From NCBI GenBank assembly GCA_001577635.1, contig LSBP01000007.1, positions 1 to 64,000 of the forward strand: a DNA stretch of 64,000 bases, in the 5' to 3' direction. Origin of the DNA: Halomonadaceae bacterium T82-2. Its GTDB lineage: Bacteria; Pseudomonadota; Gammaproteobacteria; Pseudomonadales; Halomonadaceae. Of the stretch, positions 53,037 to 64,000 are shown one piece after another. The notes beneath the pieces were generated by a model. The model was not told the origin of the DNA. It did no database searches and worked only from the letters and a program-made list of their open reading frames with translations. Position 1 is the first letter of the stretch. Every line of letters starts with the position of its first letter. A program made the position numbers and the translations under genes.

Positions 53037-54461
53037 ATGTCACACCAGTCAACGTTGATCGCCGACAATATCGAGCAGTATCTGCACGAGCACGAGAACA
53101 AGGACCTGCTGCGCTTCATCACCTGCGGCAGCGTCGACGACGGCAAGTCGACGCTGATCGGGCGGCTGCTGCACGACTCCAAGATGATCTACGAGGACCA
53201 GCTCGCCGCCATCACCCAGGCGTCGAAGACCAGCGGTACCACCGGCGACCAGGTCGACCTGGCACTGCTGGTCGACGGGCTGCAGTCCGAGCGCGAGCAG
53301 GGCATCACCATCGACGTGGCGTATCGCTACTTCTCCACCGACAAGCGCAAGTTCATCATCGCCGATACGCCGGGGCACGAGCAGTACACCCGCAACATGG
53401 CTACCGGTGCCTCCACCGCGAGCCTGGCGGTGATTCTGATCGATGCCCGTCACGGCGTGCAGACCCAGACCCGCCGGCATAGTTTCATTGCCGACCTGCT
53501 GGGTATCCAGCACCTGGTGATCGCCGTCAACAAGATGGACCTGGTCGACTACTCGCAGGCGCGCTTCGACGCCATCGTTGCCGACTACCGCGCCTTCGCC
53601 GAGAAGCTCGGCGCCCGCGACATCCGCTTCGTGCCGATTTCCGCGCTGGAAGGCGACAATGTCGTCAACGCCAGCGACAACATGCCCTGGTACGACGGCC
53701 CGGCGCTGCTCGAGGGGCTCGAGACCGTCGAGATCGCCCGGGACAGCAATCTGAGTGACCTGCGTCTGCCGGTGCAGTACGTCAATCGCCCCAACCTCGA
53801 CTTCCGCGGCTACTGCGGCACGCTGGCTGCCGGCATCCTGCGGCCGGGGCAGGCCGTCAAGGCGCTGCCGTCGGGCCGTCAGTCCCGCGTGGCGCGCATC
53901 GTCACCTACGACGGCGACCTCGAGACGGCCTATCCGGGAGAGGCGATCACCGTCACGCTGGAGGACGAGATCGATATCTCCCGGGGTGACTGGCTGGTCG
54001 CCGCCGATGCCGAGGTCGCGCTGTCCAACACCTTCAGCGCCGATATCGTGTGGATGCACGATTCACCGCTGGAACCGGGGCGACTGTATGACTTCAAGCT
54101 GGCGACGCGGGACCTCTCCGGGCGGGTCCAGGCCATCGACTATCAGGTCGATGTCAACACCCTCGAGCATCACGATGCGGACAACCTGGCGCTCAATGGT
54201 ATTGCCCGCTGCCGGGTGGAGCTGACGTCTCCGGTGCCGGTGGACGACTACCGTCGCAGCCCGGGCACGGGCAGCCTCATCGTCATCGATCGGCTGAGCA
54301 ACGTTACTGTGGGCGCGGGGATGATCCGCGAGGCGCTGGAGGGCGACGAAACCACCGGTACGGTCGACTGGGAGGCTTTCGAGATCGAGCTCAACGCCCT
54401 GATCCGCAAGCACTTCCCCCACTGGGAGGCGAAGGACGTGCGCGAGCTGTTCCGGAACTGA
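53037..54461 (+). CDS. cysN: Sulfate adenylyltransferase subunit 1 (GTPase)
   Basis: EF-Tu-like GTPase that drives APS synthesis with CysD. 474 residues. GTP motifs: GSVDDGKST (G1, residues about 31-39), DTPGHEQYT (G3), VNKMDL (G4), SALEG (G5). C-terminal beta-barrel domains follow. There is no CysC kinase fusion, so APS kinase must be encoded elsewhere. Follows the inserted four-helix-bundle gene by 49 bases; whether it is still co-transcribed with cysD is open. Confidence 0.96.
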   Translation: MSHQSTLIADNIEQYLHEHENKDLLRFITCGSVDDGKSTLIGRLLHDSKMIYEDQLAAITQASKTSGTTGDQVDLALLVDGLQSEREQGITIDVAYRYFSTDKRKFIIADTPGHEQYTRNMATGASTASLAVILIDARHGVQTQTRRHSFIADLLGIQHLVIAVNKMDLVDYSQARFDAIVADYRAFAEKLGARDIRFVPISALEGDNVVNASDNMPWYDGPALLEGLETVEIARDSNLSDLRLPVQYVNRPNLDFRGYCGTLAAGILRPGQAVKALPSGRQSRVARIVTYDGDLETAYPGEAITVTLEDEIDISRGDWLVAADAEVALSNTFSADIVWMHDSPLEPGRLYDFKLATRDLSGRVQAIDYQVDVNTLEHHDADNLALNGIARCRVELTSPVPVDDYRRSPGTGSLIVIDRLSNVTVGAGMIREALEGDETTGTVDWEAFEIELNALIRKHFPHWEAKDVRELFRN

Positions 54462-54488
54462 TTATCGCACCGGGTTCGAGCGTTGCTG

Positions 54489-54521
54489 GCCCCGCCGACT
54501 TCTTGCCGGCGGGGCTTTTTT
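54489..54521 (+). terminator. Terminator of cysN
   Basis: GCCCCGCCG / CGGCGGGGC, a 9-bp stem followed by six Ts, 28 bases after the cysN stop. Strong intrinsic terminator. Confidence 0.93.
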
Positions 54522-54603
54522 GTCCCGAATGACCTCGGTCAAGCGTCGCGGACGTAGCGCCGGCTAGGCTTGTCGTCAGACATCGCCGAATCGGGGGCGG
54601 GCC

Positions 54604-55038
54604 ATGGACGTCGAACGGCTGTTCGATGCCAGCTATGCGCGGGTGCTGTCGCGGAAGGTCGGTGGGCAGGATTTCTTCGACGCCTTCTACCGGCATTTCA
54701 TTGCGGCGTCCGACGAGGTGGCGGTCAAGTTCCGGCATACCGACATGGCGCGCCAGCAGGCCATGCTCAAGAAGGCCTTCTATCGGCTGCTGAGCTTCTT
54801 TGCCTCGAGCGATACCGATTACTACCTCGAGAAGATCGCGGTCATCCACGACCGACGCCATCTCGACATCCGCCCCGGGCTCTACGATCTTTGGCTGGAG
54901 AGTCTGATCGCCACCGTGCGCCGCTTCGACCCCGCCTTCGACGCCGACATCGAATTGGCCTGGCGTCTGGTAATGACGCCGGGCATCGTCTTCATGAAGT
55001 TCCACTACGATCGCGAGCGTACGACGCCGGACGGGTAA
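54604..55038 (+). CDS. Single-domain globin
   Basis: 144-residue, all-helical, globin-like heme protein with no reductase domain. The likely proximal histidine region is EKIAVIHDRRHLDIRPGLYD around residues 78-97, followed by the G and H helices (DIELAWRLVMTPGIVFMKFH). The distal region is around KFRHTDMARQQAMLKKAFY. It could bind O2, NO or CO. Which His is proximal is uncertain from sequence alone (HDRRH offers two). Own promoter region after the cysN terminator; convergent with cmoB. Confidence 0.78.
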   Translation: MDVERLFDASYARVLSRKVGGQDFFDAFYRHFIAASDEVAVKFRHTDMARQQAMLKKAFYRLLSFFASSDTDYYLEKIAVIHDRRHLDIRPGLYDLWLESLIATVRRFDPAFDADIELAWRLVMTPGIVFMKFHYDRERTTPDG

Positions 55039-55056
55039 CGTCGCCGACCCGCGGGC

Positions 55057-56052
55057 CTATCCCGGTTTGCGAGCCACCAGCACCGCGCGGCGCGGCGCCG
55101 GATAGCCCTCGGCGGTGCGCGACCGGTCTGAGGGGTCGAGAAAGTCGGCCAGCGACTGAAAGGTCATCCACTCGGTGGCGCGCTGCTCGTCGAGGGTGGT
55201 CGGGGCCTCGTCCACCACGCGCACGTCCTCGAAGCCGCAGCGCGCGAGCCAGCCGGCTAGCGCCCGGGACGAGGGCAGGAAATAGACGTTGGGCATGCAG
55301 GCATAGCGCTCGCCGGGCATCAGCACGGTGGTCGCGTCGCCCTCGACCACCAGGGTCTCGAGGACCAGCTCGCCGCCCGGACGCAGGGCGGCGCGCAGTT
55401 GCTGCAGATGCTCGAGGGGCGAGGCGCGATGGTAGAGCACGCCCATCGAGAACACCGTGTCGAAGGCGGCGAGATTCGGCGGCACATCCTCGATGCCCGC
55501 GGGCAGGAAGTGCGTGCGCCCGCCATCGGCGTCGCCGACGAAGTGACGGACCGCCTGGAACTGGTAGTAGAAGCGCGGCGAAGGATCGATCACCAGCACG
55601 AAGGCGGCGCCGGCACCGGCCATGCGCCAGGCGTGATAGCCGTTGCCGCCGCCCACGTCGAGCACCCGACGCCCGGCCAGCGGTGCGAGATACGGCGTCA
55701 CACGCTGCCATTTCCAGTCCGAGCGCCATTCGGTGTCGATGACGGTGCCGCCCAGCCGGTAGGGGCCCTTGCGCCAGGGCATCAGCGTCTTGAGCAGGTT
55801 GTGGCAGCGCCGCCGGTCGGCGTCGGACAGCGCGACGTCGACGCTCACCGTGTCTCGGTCCAGGGCGACCTGTCGGTCGGCGGGCAGCTCGGGCAACTTG
55901 GCCACCGCCTTCTCCCAGCCGGGCAGATCGCCGTGGCGCCGTCGGTCGAGGCCGCGGGCCAGCTGCTCGGGCAGGCGCGCCAGCCAGGTGTCCAGCCCCT
56001 GATCGACGAAGGCGTGATAGAGCGCCCGGCGGGCGCGCGCGTCAGGCGTCAT
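55057..56052 (-). CDS. cmoB: tRNA U34 carboxymethyltransferase CmoB
   Basis: Uses carboxy-SAM made by CmoA to turn 5-hydroxyuridine-34 into 5-carboxymethoxyuridine in tRNA. 331 residues. The N-terminal family region includes LMPWRKGPYRLGGTVIDTEW, then motif I RVLDVGGGNGYHAWRMAGAG, and GERYACMPNVYFLPSS is conserved. Its start overlaps the end of cmoA by 11 bases. Confidence 0.95.
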   Translation of the reverse strand: MTPDARARRALYHAFVDQGLDTWLARLPEQLARGLDRRRHGDLPGWEKAVAKLPELPADRQVALDRDTVSVDVALSDADRRRCHNLLKTLMPWRKGPYRLGGTVIDTEWRSDWKWQRVTPYLAPLAGRRVLDVGGGNGYHAWRMAGAGAAFVLVIDPSPRFYYQFQAVRHFVGDADGGRTHFLPAGIEDVPPNLAAFDTVFSMGVLYHRASPLEHLQQLRAALRPGGELVLETLVVEGDATTVLMPGERYACMPNVYFLPSSRALAGWLARCGFEDVRVVDEAPTTLDEQRATEWMTFQSLADFLDPSDRSRTAEGYPAPRRAVLVARKPG

Positions 56053-56815
56053 GGGGGTGGCCTCCGGGACGGGCCTTGAAGGCGATCATCGAGGCGAAGT
56101 TGAGATACTGGAACCAGGTGGTGACGCGCTCGAAGCCGAGCCCCTCCAGGCGCGCATGATGGGTCGCCAGGCTGTCCGGGCGCAGCACGTTCTCCAGCGC
56201 GGTGCGCTTCTGGCTGATTTCCAGGTCGCTGTAGCCGTTGGCGCGCTTGAAGTCGTGGTAGCGCTCCACCAGCCAGGCGTTCTCCGCCTCGTCCTCGGCG
56301 ACGACCTTCTCCGAGAGGATCAGCACCCCGCCCGGCTCCAGGGCGGCGTACAGCCGGCCGAGCAGGGCATCGCGGTCGGCGGGATCGAGGAACTGTAGGG
56401 TGAAGTTGAGCACGATCAGGCTCGCCGGACGATAGTCGATCGCGCGGATGTCGCCCTGCTCGATGGTGATCCGATGCTCGGGACACTCGCTGGCCAGGGT
56501 CGCCCGGGCCCGCTCGACCATCGCCGGCGACAGGTCGATCCCGGTCAGGGTGAAGGCCTCCGGCGGCAGACGAGCGGCCAGTGCCAGCCCCACCGCGCCC
56601 AGCGAACAGCCCAGGTCGTAGACGTGGCCGCCGTGGCGCAGGTGGCGTTCGGCGATCACGCCCAGCATGCCCAGGATCTGCCCGTAACCGGGGATGGAGC
56701 GACGGACCATGTCGGGGAAGCAGGCCACGACCTGCTCGTCGAAGGAGAAGGACGCGACCCGGTCGAGGGGTGTCGTGAAGATCGCGTCACGGTAAGATGC
56801 ATCACTCATGGACAT
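56042..56815 (-). CDS. cmoA: Carboxy-SAM synthase CmoA
   Basis: Converts SAM and prephenate into carboxy-S-adenosylmethionine. 257 residues. FSFDEQVVACFPDMVRRSIP near residue 23, motif I VYDLGCSLGAVGLALAARLP, and LNFTLQFLDPADRDALL are characteristic. Operon with cmoB (overlapping). The third pathway enzyme, CmoM, is encoded at 44448. Confidence 0.95.
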   Translation of the reverse strand: MSMSDASYRDAIFTTPLDRVASFSFDEQVVACFPDMVRRSIPGYGQILGMLGVIAERHLRHGGHVYDLGCSLGAVGLALAARLPPEAFTLTGIDLSPAMVERARATLASECPEHRITIEQGDIRAIDYRPASLIVLNFTLQFLDPADRDALLGRLYAALEPGGVLILSEKVVAEDEAENAWLVERYHDFKRANGYSDLEISQKRTALENVLRPDSLATHHARLEGLGFERVTTWFQYLNFASMIAFKARPGGHPHDA

Positions 56816-56984
56816 TCGCTGTGGGTGCTAGGGTGGCATGACAGGGCGTGGTCGGGGCCGGGAAGGCGGCCGTCGCCCGCGACGGGGCATTAGTTTACGC
56901 ATCGCCCCGACGACTTGCACCCGCCCGCGGCGGTCCAGGGAAAGGCTGCACGAGTGTGACAAGGACGGTTAAAAGGAGATGCCG

Positions 56985-58649
56985 ATGAGCACCACGATGA
57001 TCGATCAGCACCCCGCCTGGCAGGCACTGCACGAACACGCCGACACGATGCGCGACATCCACCTGGCCACCCTGTTCCGGGAGCCGGGGCGCTATCCCGA
57101 TTTCAGCCGCCGGGCCGCCGGGCTGATGCTCGATCTGTCCAAGCAGCGCTGGCGCCACGAGACCCTCGACAAGCTGCTCGACCTGGCCCGCGCCGCCGGG
57201 GTGCCCGAGGCGATCGGCCGTCTGCTGGCCGGCGAACGGGTCAACATCAGCGAGGATCGCCCGGCGTTGCATACCGCGCTGCGCCTGCCGGCGGACGCGC
57301 GTCTGGTGGTCGACGGCGAGGACGTGGTGCCGGCCGTGCACGCCACCCTCGACAGGATGGCGCACATCGTCGAGCAGTGCCATGCCGGGCAGTGGCGGGG
57401 CGCCACCGGCAAGGCGGTGACCGACGTGGTCAACCTCGGGGTCGGCGGCTCCGACCTGGGGCCGCTGATGGTCTCCCACGCCCTGGCCGACTATCGCCCG
57501 CGGGACATCCATCCGATCGAGGTGCACTTCGCCTCGACCATGGACGGTTCCCAGCTCGCCGACTACCTGACCCGCTTCAATCCGGAGACGACGCTGTTCG
57601 TGCTGTCGTCGAAGTCGTTTACCACCGTCGACACCCTGTCCAACGCGCGCACCGCCCAGGACTGGCTGATGAGCCACCTGGTCAACGGCGACGGCGACCG
57701 CGAGCTGGTCCAGCGCCAGCACTTCATCGGCGTCTCGGCGAGCCCCGAGAAGATGAGCGAGTGGGGCATTGCCGAAGATCACCAGCTGGAATTCTGGGAG
57801 TGGGTCGGTGGGCGCTATTCGCTGTGGGGCGCCATCGGCCTGCCGATCGCCCTGGCGGTGGGCATGGACAACTTTCGCGCTCTGCTCGCCGGCGCCCATT
57901 CGATGGACCGGCATTTCGCCGAGGCCGAGCTCGAGGCCAACCTGCCGGTGTTGCTGGCGCTGGCGGGTATCTGGAACAACAACTTCCTCGATATCCGCGC
58001 GCATTCGATCCTGCCCTACGACGGTCGGCTGGAGTTCTTTGCCAGCTACCTCGAACAGCTGGAGATGGAATCCAACGGCAAGTCGGTGACCAACCACGGC
58101 GAACTTACCCACTATTCGACCTGCCCGGTGCTGTGGGGCCAGCTCGGCCCCAACGCCCAGCACGCCTTCTATCAGCTGCTGCACCAGGGCACCCAGGCGG
58201 TGGAGTGCGACTTCATCGCCCCGATGCGCCGCTACGACCGTGTCGAGGACGAGGCGACCCGCCAGCATCTCAAGAACCAGCATCGCCTGACGCTGGCCAA
58301 CTGCTTCGCCCAGTCCCGGGTGCTGATGCTGGGTGACGAGGCGATCGACGACGATGGCCCGCGGCCCAGCCACAAGCGCTACCGGGGCAACCAGCCGTCG
58401 ACCACGGTGCTGCTCGAGCGCCTGACGCCCGAGACGCTGGGGTCGCTGATCGCGCTCTACGAACACAAGGTCTTCGTCCAGGCGACGATCTGGGATATCA
58501 ACCCCTTCGATCAGTGGGGGGTGGAGCTGGGCAAGAAGATTGCCACCCAGACCGAGCGTGTGCTGGCTTCCCGCGAGGGGGTCGAGGCGCTGGATGAGTC
58601 CAGCCGTGGTCTGATCGAGGCGGTCTGGGAGGCCGAGTCGCGCAATTGA
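56985..58649 (+). CDS. pgi: Glucose-6-phosphate isomerase
   Basis: Interconverts glucose-6-phosphate and fructose-6-phosphate. ATG 56985 is chosen because AAGGAG (56973-56978) directly abuts the earlier ATG at 56979, leaving proper spacing only for the second. 554 residues. NLGVGGSDLGP, FASTMDGSQLAD, the FVLSSKSFTTVDTLSN phosphate site, LPYDGRLEFFASYLEQLEME, and the family signature NPFDQWGVELGK are all present. Confidence 0.96.
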   Translation: MSTTMIDQHPAWQALHEHADTMRDIHLATLFREPGRYPDFSRRAAGLMLDLSKQRWRHETLDKLLDLARAAGVPEAIGRLLAGERVNISEDRPALHTALRLPADARLVVDGEDVVPAVHATLDRMAHIVEQCHAGQWRGATGKAVTDVVNLGVGGSDLGPLMVSHALADYRPRDIHPIEVHFASTMDGSQLADYLTRFNPETTLFVLSSKSFTTVDTLSNARTAQDWLMSHLVNGDGDRELVQRQHFIGVSASPEKMSEWGIAEDHQLEFWEWVGGRYSLWGAIGLPIALAVGMDNFRALLAGAHSMDRHFAEAELEANLPVLLALAGIWNNNFLDIRAHSILPYDGRLEFFASYLEQLEMESNGKSVTNHGELTHYSTCPVLWGQLGPNAQHAFYQLLHQGTQAVECDFIAPMRRYDRVEDEATRQHLKNQHRLTLANCFAQSRVLMLGDEAIDDDGPRPSHKRYRGNQPSTTVLLERLTPETLGSLIALYEHKVFVQATIWDINPFDQWGVELGKKIATQTERVLASREGVEALDESSRGLIEAVWEAESRN

Positions 58650-58676
58650 TGCTGTTTATCCATCCAGGTTTTGGGT

Positions 58677-59321
58677 ATGCTGAGTGACCGCCTGAACACG
58701 GCGCCGGTCGACGGTGTGCTCTACCTCCACGGCTTCAACAGCGGCAGCGCCTCGCCCAAGGCGCAGCTGATGCGCGCCGCCTGCGCGAGCCTGCGTCACG
58801 GCGGCCGACCGTTGGCATGCCGTACGCCGCAGCTGTCGCACCGGCCGGACGCGGCCCTGGCGCGGGCCGAGGCCGAACTGGCCGAGCTCGGCGACAATGT
58901 GCTGCTGGTGGGCAGTTCGATGGGCGGTTTTCTGGCCAGCGTGCTGGCGGAACGTCACGACCTGCCGGCGGTGGTGATCAACCCGGCGGTGGCGCCGGCC
59001 GGGCTGGTCGATGCCTGGTGGGGCCAGGCGTTCGTCAACCCCTACAATGGTGAACGCTTCACCGTCGAGGCGGCGCACCGGGAGGCGCTGGCGGCCATGA
59101 CGCCGGCGTACCTGACGCCTGAACGCTACCTGCTGCTGCTGGGTACCGCCGACGAGACCCTCGACTGTCGTGATGCGTTTCGCGCCTATCGCGGCTGCCG
59201 CATGCTGATCGAGCCGGGCGGCGATCACGGCTTCAGCCATCTGGCAGCCTATCTGCCCGCGGTGCTGGCGCACGGCGGGCATACGTTCGCCGGCCCGCTC
59301 GACGCCCCGTCCGCGCCCTGA
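58677..59321 (+). CDS. yqiA: YqiA family alpha/beta-hydrolase (esterase)
   Basis: 214 residues from ATG 58677. Nucleophile elbow GSSMGGF near residue 79, oxyanion-side YLHGFNSGSASPKAQ near residue 18, acid in GTADETLD and histidine in GGDHGFSHL. E. coli YqiA has esterase activity on short acyl and palmitoyl-CoA-type substrates, but the physiological substrate is not settled. Precedes parE by 36 bases, as in enterobacteria. Confidence 0.9.
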   Translation: MLSDRLNTAPVDGVLYLHGFNSGSASPKAQLMRAACASLRHGGRPLACRTPQLSHRPDAALARAEAELAELGDNVLLVGSSMGGFLASVLAERHDLPAVVINPAVAPAGLVDAWWGQAFVNPYNGERFTVEAAHREALAAMTPAYLTPERYLLLLGTADETLDCRDAFRAYRGCRMLIEPGGDHGFSHLAAYLPAVLAHGGHTFAGPLDAPSAP

Positions 59322-61238
<1,917 letters not shown>

Positions 61239-61245
61239 CCACGCC

Positions 61246-63501
61246 ATGACCATGGATATCCACGTGGAGGAGGGCGACGTCGAACGCCTCTCCCTGAAGG
61301 AATACACCGAGAAGGCGTATCTCGACTATTCGATGTACGTGATTCTCGATCGCGCGCTGCCGCACGTCGGTGACGGCATGAAGCCGGTCCAGCGGCGCAT
61401 CATCTACGCCATGCGCGAGCTGTCGCTGACCGCCAACGCCAAGTACAAGAAGTCGGCGCGTACCGTCGGCGACGTGCTGGGCAAGTTCCATCCCCACGGC
61501 GACAGTGCCTGCTACGAGGCGATGGTGCTGATGGCCCAGCCGTTCAGCTACCGGTATCCGCTGGTCGACGGCCAGGGCAACTGGGGCAGCCCCGACGATC
61601 CCAAGTCGTTCGCGGCGATGCGCTATACCGAGGCGCGGCTGTCGAAGTTCTCCGAGGTGCTGCTCGGCGAGCTCGGCCAGGGCACCGTCGACTGGATGCC
61701 CAACTTCGACGGCACCATGAACGAGCCGGCGGTGCTGCCGGCGCGCCTGCCGCACGTGCTGCTCAATGGCGCCACCGGCATCGCGGTGGGCATGGCCACC
61801 GACATTCCGCCGCACAACGTGCATGAGGTGGTCGAGGCGACCTGCCATCTGTTGCGCCACCCGGACGCCACGGTGGGCGATCTCGTCGCCCATGTGCCGG
61901 CCCCGGACTTTCCCACCGAGGCGGAGATCATTACCTCGCGGGCCGATCTCGCCAAGCTCTACGAGAGCGGCCGCGGTTCGGTGAAGCTGCGCGCCCGCTA
62001 CAGCCTGGAAGAGGGCAATGTGGTGATCACCGCGCTGCCCTACCAGGTCAGCGGGTCCAAGGTGCTCGAGCAGATCGCCGACCAGATGCAGAAGAAGAAG
62101 CTGCCGATGGTCGCCGACCTGCGTGACGAGTCGACCCACGAGACGCCCACGCGGCTGGTCATCGAGCCGCGTTCCAGCCGTGTCGATATCGAGTCGCTGA
62201 TGGCGCATCTGTTCGCCACCACCGATCTCGAGAAGAACGTGCGCGTCAATCTCAACGTCATCGGCCTCGACGGCCGCCCGCGGGTGCTGTCGCTGGCCGA
62301 GATGCTCGGCGAGTGGCTGCGCTACCGGCGGGCCACGGTGCGCCGGCGGCTCGAGCACCGGCTGGGCAAGGTCGAGGATCGCCTGCACATTCTCGAGGGC
62401 CTGCTCGCCGCCTACCTCAACATCGACGAGGTGATCCGCATCATCCGCGAGGAGGACGAGCCCAAGCCGGCGCTGATCGAGGCCTTCGGCATTTCCGAGC
62501 GCCAGGCCGAGGCGATCCTCGAGCTGCGCCTGCGCCACCTGGCGCGTCTCGAGGAGATGAAGATCCGCGGCGAGCAGGATGACCTCCAGGCCGAGCGCGA
62601 GCGACTCAAGGAGCTGCTCGGCAACGACGCGGCGCTCACCGACCTGATCGAGGAGGAACTGCGCGAGGCCGATCGCGAGTACGGTGACCCGCGCCGCTCG
62701 CCGATCGTCGAGCGCGAAGAGGCCCGAGCGCTGTCCGAGGTCGAGCTGATGGGCGCCGACCCGATCACCGTGGTGCTCTCCGAGAAGGGCTGGATTCGCA
62801 GTGCCAAGGGCCACGATATCGACCCGGCGGGGCTCTCCTACAAGGCCGGTGACCGCTTCCATCTCGCCGCCCGCGGCAAGACCAACCAGCCGCTGGTGCT
62901 GCTCGACGACAGCGGGCGCGCCTATACGCTGACCGCCCACAACCTGCCCAGCGCCCGCAGCCAGGGTGAGCCGATCACCGGGCGCATCAACCCCCCTGCC
63001 GGTGCGCACATGATAGGGGTCTTGCTGGCCCCGCCGGATACCCGTTACCTGCTGGCGTCCGACGGCGGCTACGGGTTCCGTACCTCGCTCGAGGCGCTGA
63101 TCGGCAAGAACAAGGCCGGCAAGGCGGTACTCAGCGTGCCCAAGGGCTGCAACGTCCTGCCGCCGCGGCGGGTGCCGGAGGAGGCCGAGGGGGCGCGTGT
63201 CGCAGTGGTGTCCAACGAGGGGCGGTTGCTGGTCTTCGATCTCGATCAGCTGCCGGAAATGGCCAAGGGCAAGGGCAACAAGATGCTCGACATCCCCGGC
63301 CCGCGAGCGGCCCGGCGCGAGGAGTTCATCCGCGACTGGGTCGTGCTGCCCCCCGACGCGCCGCTGGTGGTGCAGGCCGGCAAGCGCAAGCTGACCCTCA
63401 AACCCGACGACCTCGGTTATTATGCCGGCGAACGCGGCCGGCGCGGCAGCAAGCTGCCCCGTGGATTCCAGAAGGTCGACCGGCTCGAGGCGGGTTCTTG
63501 A
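61246..63501 (+). CDS. parC: DNA topoisomerase IV subunit A
   Basis: Breakage-reunion subunit of topoisomerase IV, 751 residues. The quinolone-resistance-determining segment reads [16 protein letters not shown], the wild-type Ser and Glu pattern of ParC. The catalytic tyrosine is in [15 protein letters not shown]-terminal degenerate beta-pinwheel follows from about residue 490. Start ATG 61246 or 61252. Coupled with parE. Confidence 0.97.
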   Translation: MTMDIHVEEGDVERLSLKEYTEKAYLDYSMYVILDRALPHVGDGMKPVQRRIIYAMRELSLTANAKYKKSARTVGDVLGKFHPHGDSACYEAMVLMAQPFSYRYPLVDGQGNWGSPDDPKSFAAMRYTEARLSKFSEVLLGELGQGTVDWMPNFDGTMNEPAVLPARLPHVLLNGATGIAVGMATDIPPHNVHEVVEATCHLLRHPDATVGDLVAHVPAPDFPTEAEIITSRADLAKLYESGRGSVKLRARYSLEEGNVVITALPYQVSGSKVLEQIADQMQKKKLPMVADLRDESTHETPTRLVIEPRSSRVDIESLMAHLFATTDLEKNVRVNLNVIGLDGRPRVLSLAEMLGEWLRYRRATVRRRLEHRLGKVEDRLHILEGLLAAYLNIDEVIRIIREEDEPKPALIEAFGISERQAEAILELRLRHLARLEEMKIRGEQDDLQAERERLKELLGNDAALTDLIEEELREADREYGDPRRSPIVEREEARALSEVELMGADPITVVLSEKGWIRSAKGHDIDPAGLSYKAGDRFHLAARGKTNQPLVLLDDSGRAYTLTAHNLPSARSQGEPITGRINPPAGAHMIGVLLAPPDTRYLLASDGGYGFRTSLEALIGKNKAGKAVLSVPKGCNVLPPRRVPEEAEGARVAVVSNEGRLLVFDLDQLPEMAKGKGNKMLDIPGPRAARREEFIRDWVVLPPDAPLVVQAGKRKLTLKPDDLGYYAGERGRRGSKLPRGFQKVDRLEAGS

Positions 63502-63502
63502 G

Positions 63503-63535
63503 CCACGGGCCGCGGGGTTCGCTCGTGGCCCGTGG
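63503..63535 (+). terminator. Hairpin after parC
   Basis: CCACGGGCC (63503-63511) and GGCCCGTGG (63527-63535), a perfect 9-bp stem beginning right after the parC stop codon. No T run, so termination may be partial. Confidence 0.5.
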
Positions 63536-63571
63536 TCCAGGGGGCGTCGCGATTCATGATGTGAGGATGCA

Positions 63572-64000
63572 ATGACACAACGATTTCTGATTCGCGCCAC
63601 GGGCAGCGCCCAGCCCGGCCAGCTGGCCGGGCTGGGCAAGGCGCTGGCCACCTGTGGCGCGCGGCTGCTGGACATCAACCAGAGCGTGACCTTCGGTATC
63701 GTCGACTTCGAGGCGCTGGTGGGTCTCGACCACGATGCCAGCCTCGAGGCCACGCTGGCCGAGGCCGGCGACCACCTGGGGCTCGACGTCCAGGCCATCC
63801 AGGTCGCCGCCGAGGACTACCATCGCTGGAGCGCCCAGGCCAGCCGGCCCCGGCTGATCCTCACCCTCCTGGCGCCGCGCCTGCCGGCGGGCATTCTCGC
63901 TGAGGTCGGCGCGCTCACCGCCGAGCACGGCCTGACCGTGGAGCTGATCCATCGTCTGTCGGGGCGTGAGCCGCTGGGCGGCACCCCGCTGGACGGCGAG
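63572..64000 (+). CDS. serB: Phosphoserine phosphatase SerB (5-prime part, cut by window edge)
   Basis: 143 codons are visible before the window ends. The start follows GAGGA. MTQRFLIRATGSAQPGQLAG opens the first of two N-terminal ACT-like domains (about 1-80), and the second begins near RPRLILTLLAPRLPAGILAE. This tandem-ACT N terminus is typical of long SerB proteins of the pseudomonad/Halomonas type. The HAD catalytic domain lies beyond the edge, so the assignment rests on the N terminus. Confidence 0.8.
   Translation, partial: MTQRFLIRATGSAQPGQLAGLGKALATCGARLLDINQSVTFGIVDFEALVGLDHDASLEATLAEAGDHLGLDVQAIQVAAEDYHRWSAQASRPRLILTLLAPRLPAGILAEVGALTAEHGLTVELIHRLSGREPLGGTPLDGE

Overview
The window is a dense, high-GC chromosomal segment with short intergenic gaps, Shine-Dalgarno-led genes and almost only core metabolic and information genes. 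Protein families and gene order (nudE-yrfG-hslR-hslO-pckA, nudF-yqiB-cpdA, yqiA-parE, cmoAB, mqo, rsd) point to a gammaproteobacterium. The GC level, acidic exported proteins and gene content fit Halomonadaceae (Halomonas or Chromohalobacter type) best, but that placement is an inference, not a database result.

Layout. 0.3-1.4 kb: two small exported proteins of unknown function, on the minus strand, sharing a short motif. 1.5-6.2 kb: nudE, then yrfG-hslR-hslO and pckA. 6.3-15.7 kb: a Tat-exported MsrB, a chemoreceptor, tex, gshA, dsbB, an NCS2 purine/uracil permease and rsd. 15.8-21.6 kb: an RND efflux pair and mqo on the minus strand. 21.8-30.3 kb: an HAD phosphatase, rppH-ptsP, an NRDE protein, an orphan membrane receiver protein, lgt-thyA-folA and a ProQ/FinO RNA chaperone with a coiled coil. 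30.7-35.7 kb: porin, a two-repeat secreted protein, a diguanylate cyclase and a DksA-like zinc-finger protein. 35.7-37.6 kb: AT-rich and structured non-coding DNA around a Crp/Fnr regulator. 37.6-40 kb: the carboxy(nor)spermidine polyamine pathway. 40-42.1 kb: a candidate Csr/Rsm-type small RNA, a DoxD-DoxA-type thiosulfate:quinone oxidoreductase and tRNA-Arg(CCU). 42.2-47 kb: two paralogous PAS-GGDEF-EAL proteins flanking cmoM. 47-51.5 kb: rsmC, greB, a TPR-like exported protein and nudF-yqiB-cpdA. 51.6-54.5 kb: cysD and cysN separated by a four-helix-bundle (IVP/S23-type) insertion. 54.6-64 kb: globin, cmoA-cmoB, pgi, yqiA, parE-parC and the start of serB.

Functional themes are redox and proteostasis repair (MsrB, HslO, HslR, GshA, DsbB), c-di-GMP signalling (three GGDEF proteins, two with EAL domains), second-messenger and nucleotide clean-up (CpdA, NudE, NudF, RppH, YrfG), wobble uridine modification (CmoA, CmoB and CmoM all present), sulfur metabolism (CysDN, DoxDA) and post-transcriptional control (ProQ-like protein, RppH, a possible Csr/Rsm sRNA). 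I saw no CRISPR array, prophage, complete insertion sequence or obvious defence island. The least expected items are the GGA-rich RNA candidate near 40.4 kb, the mobile-looking gene inside cysDN, the duplicated c-di-GMP proteins around cmoM and the unexplained intergenic region at 35.7-36.4 kb.
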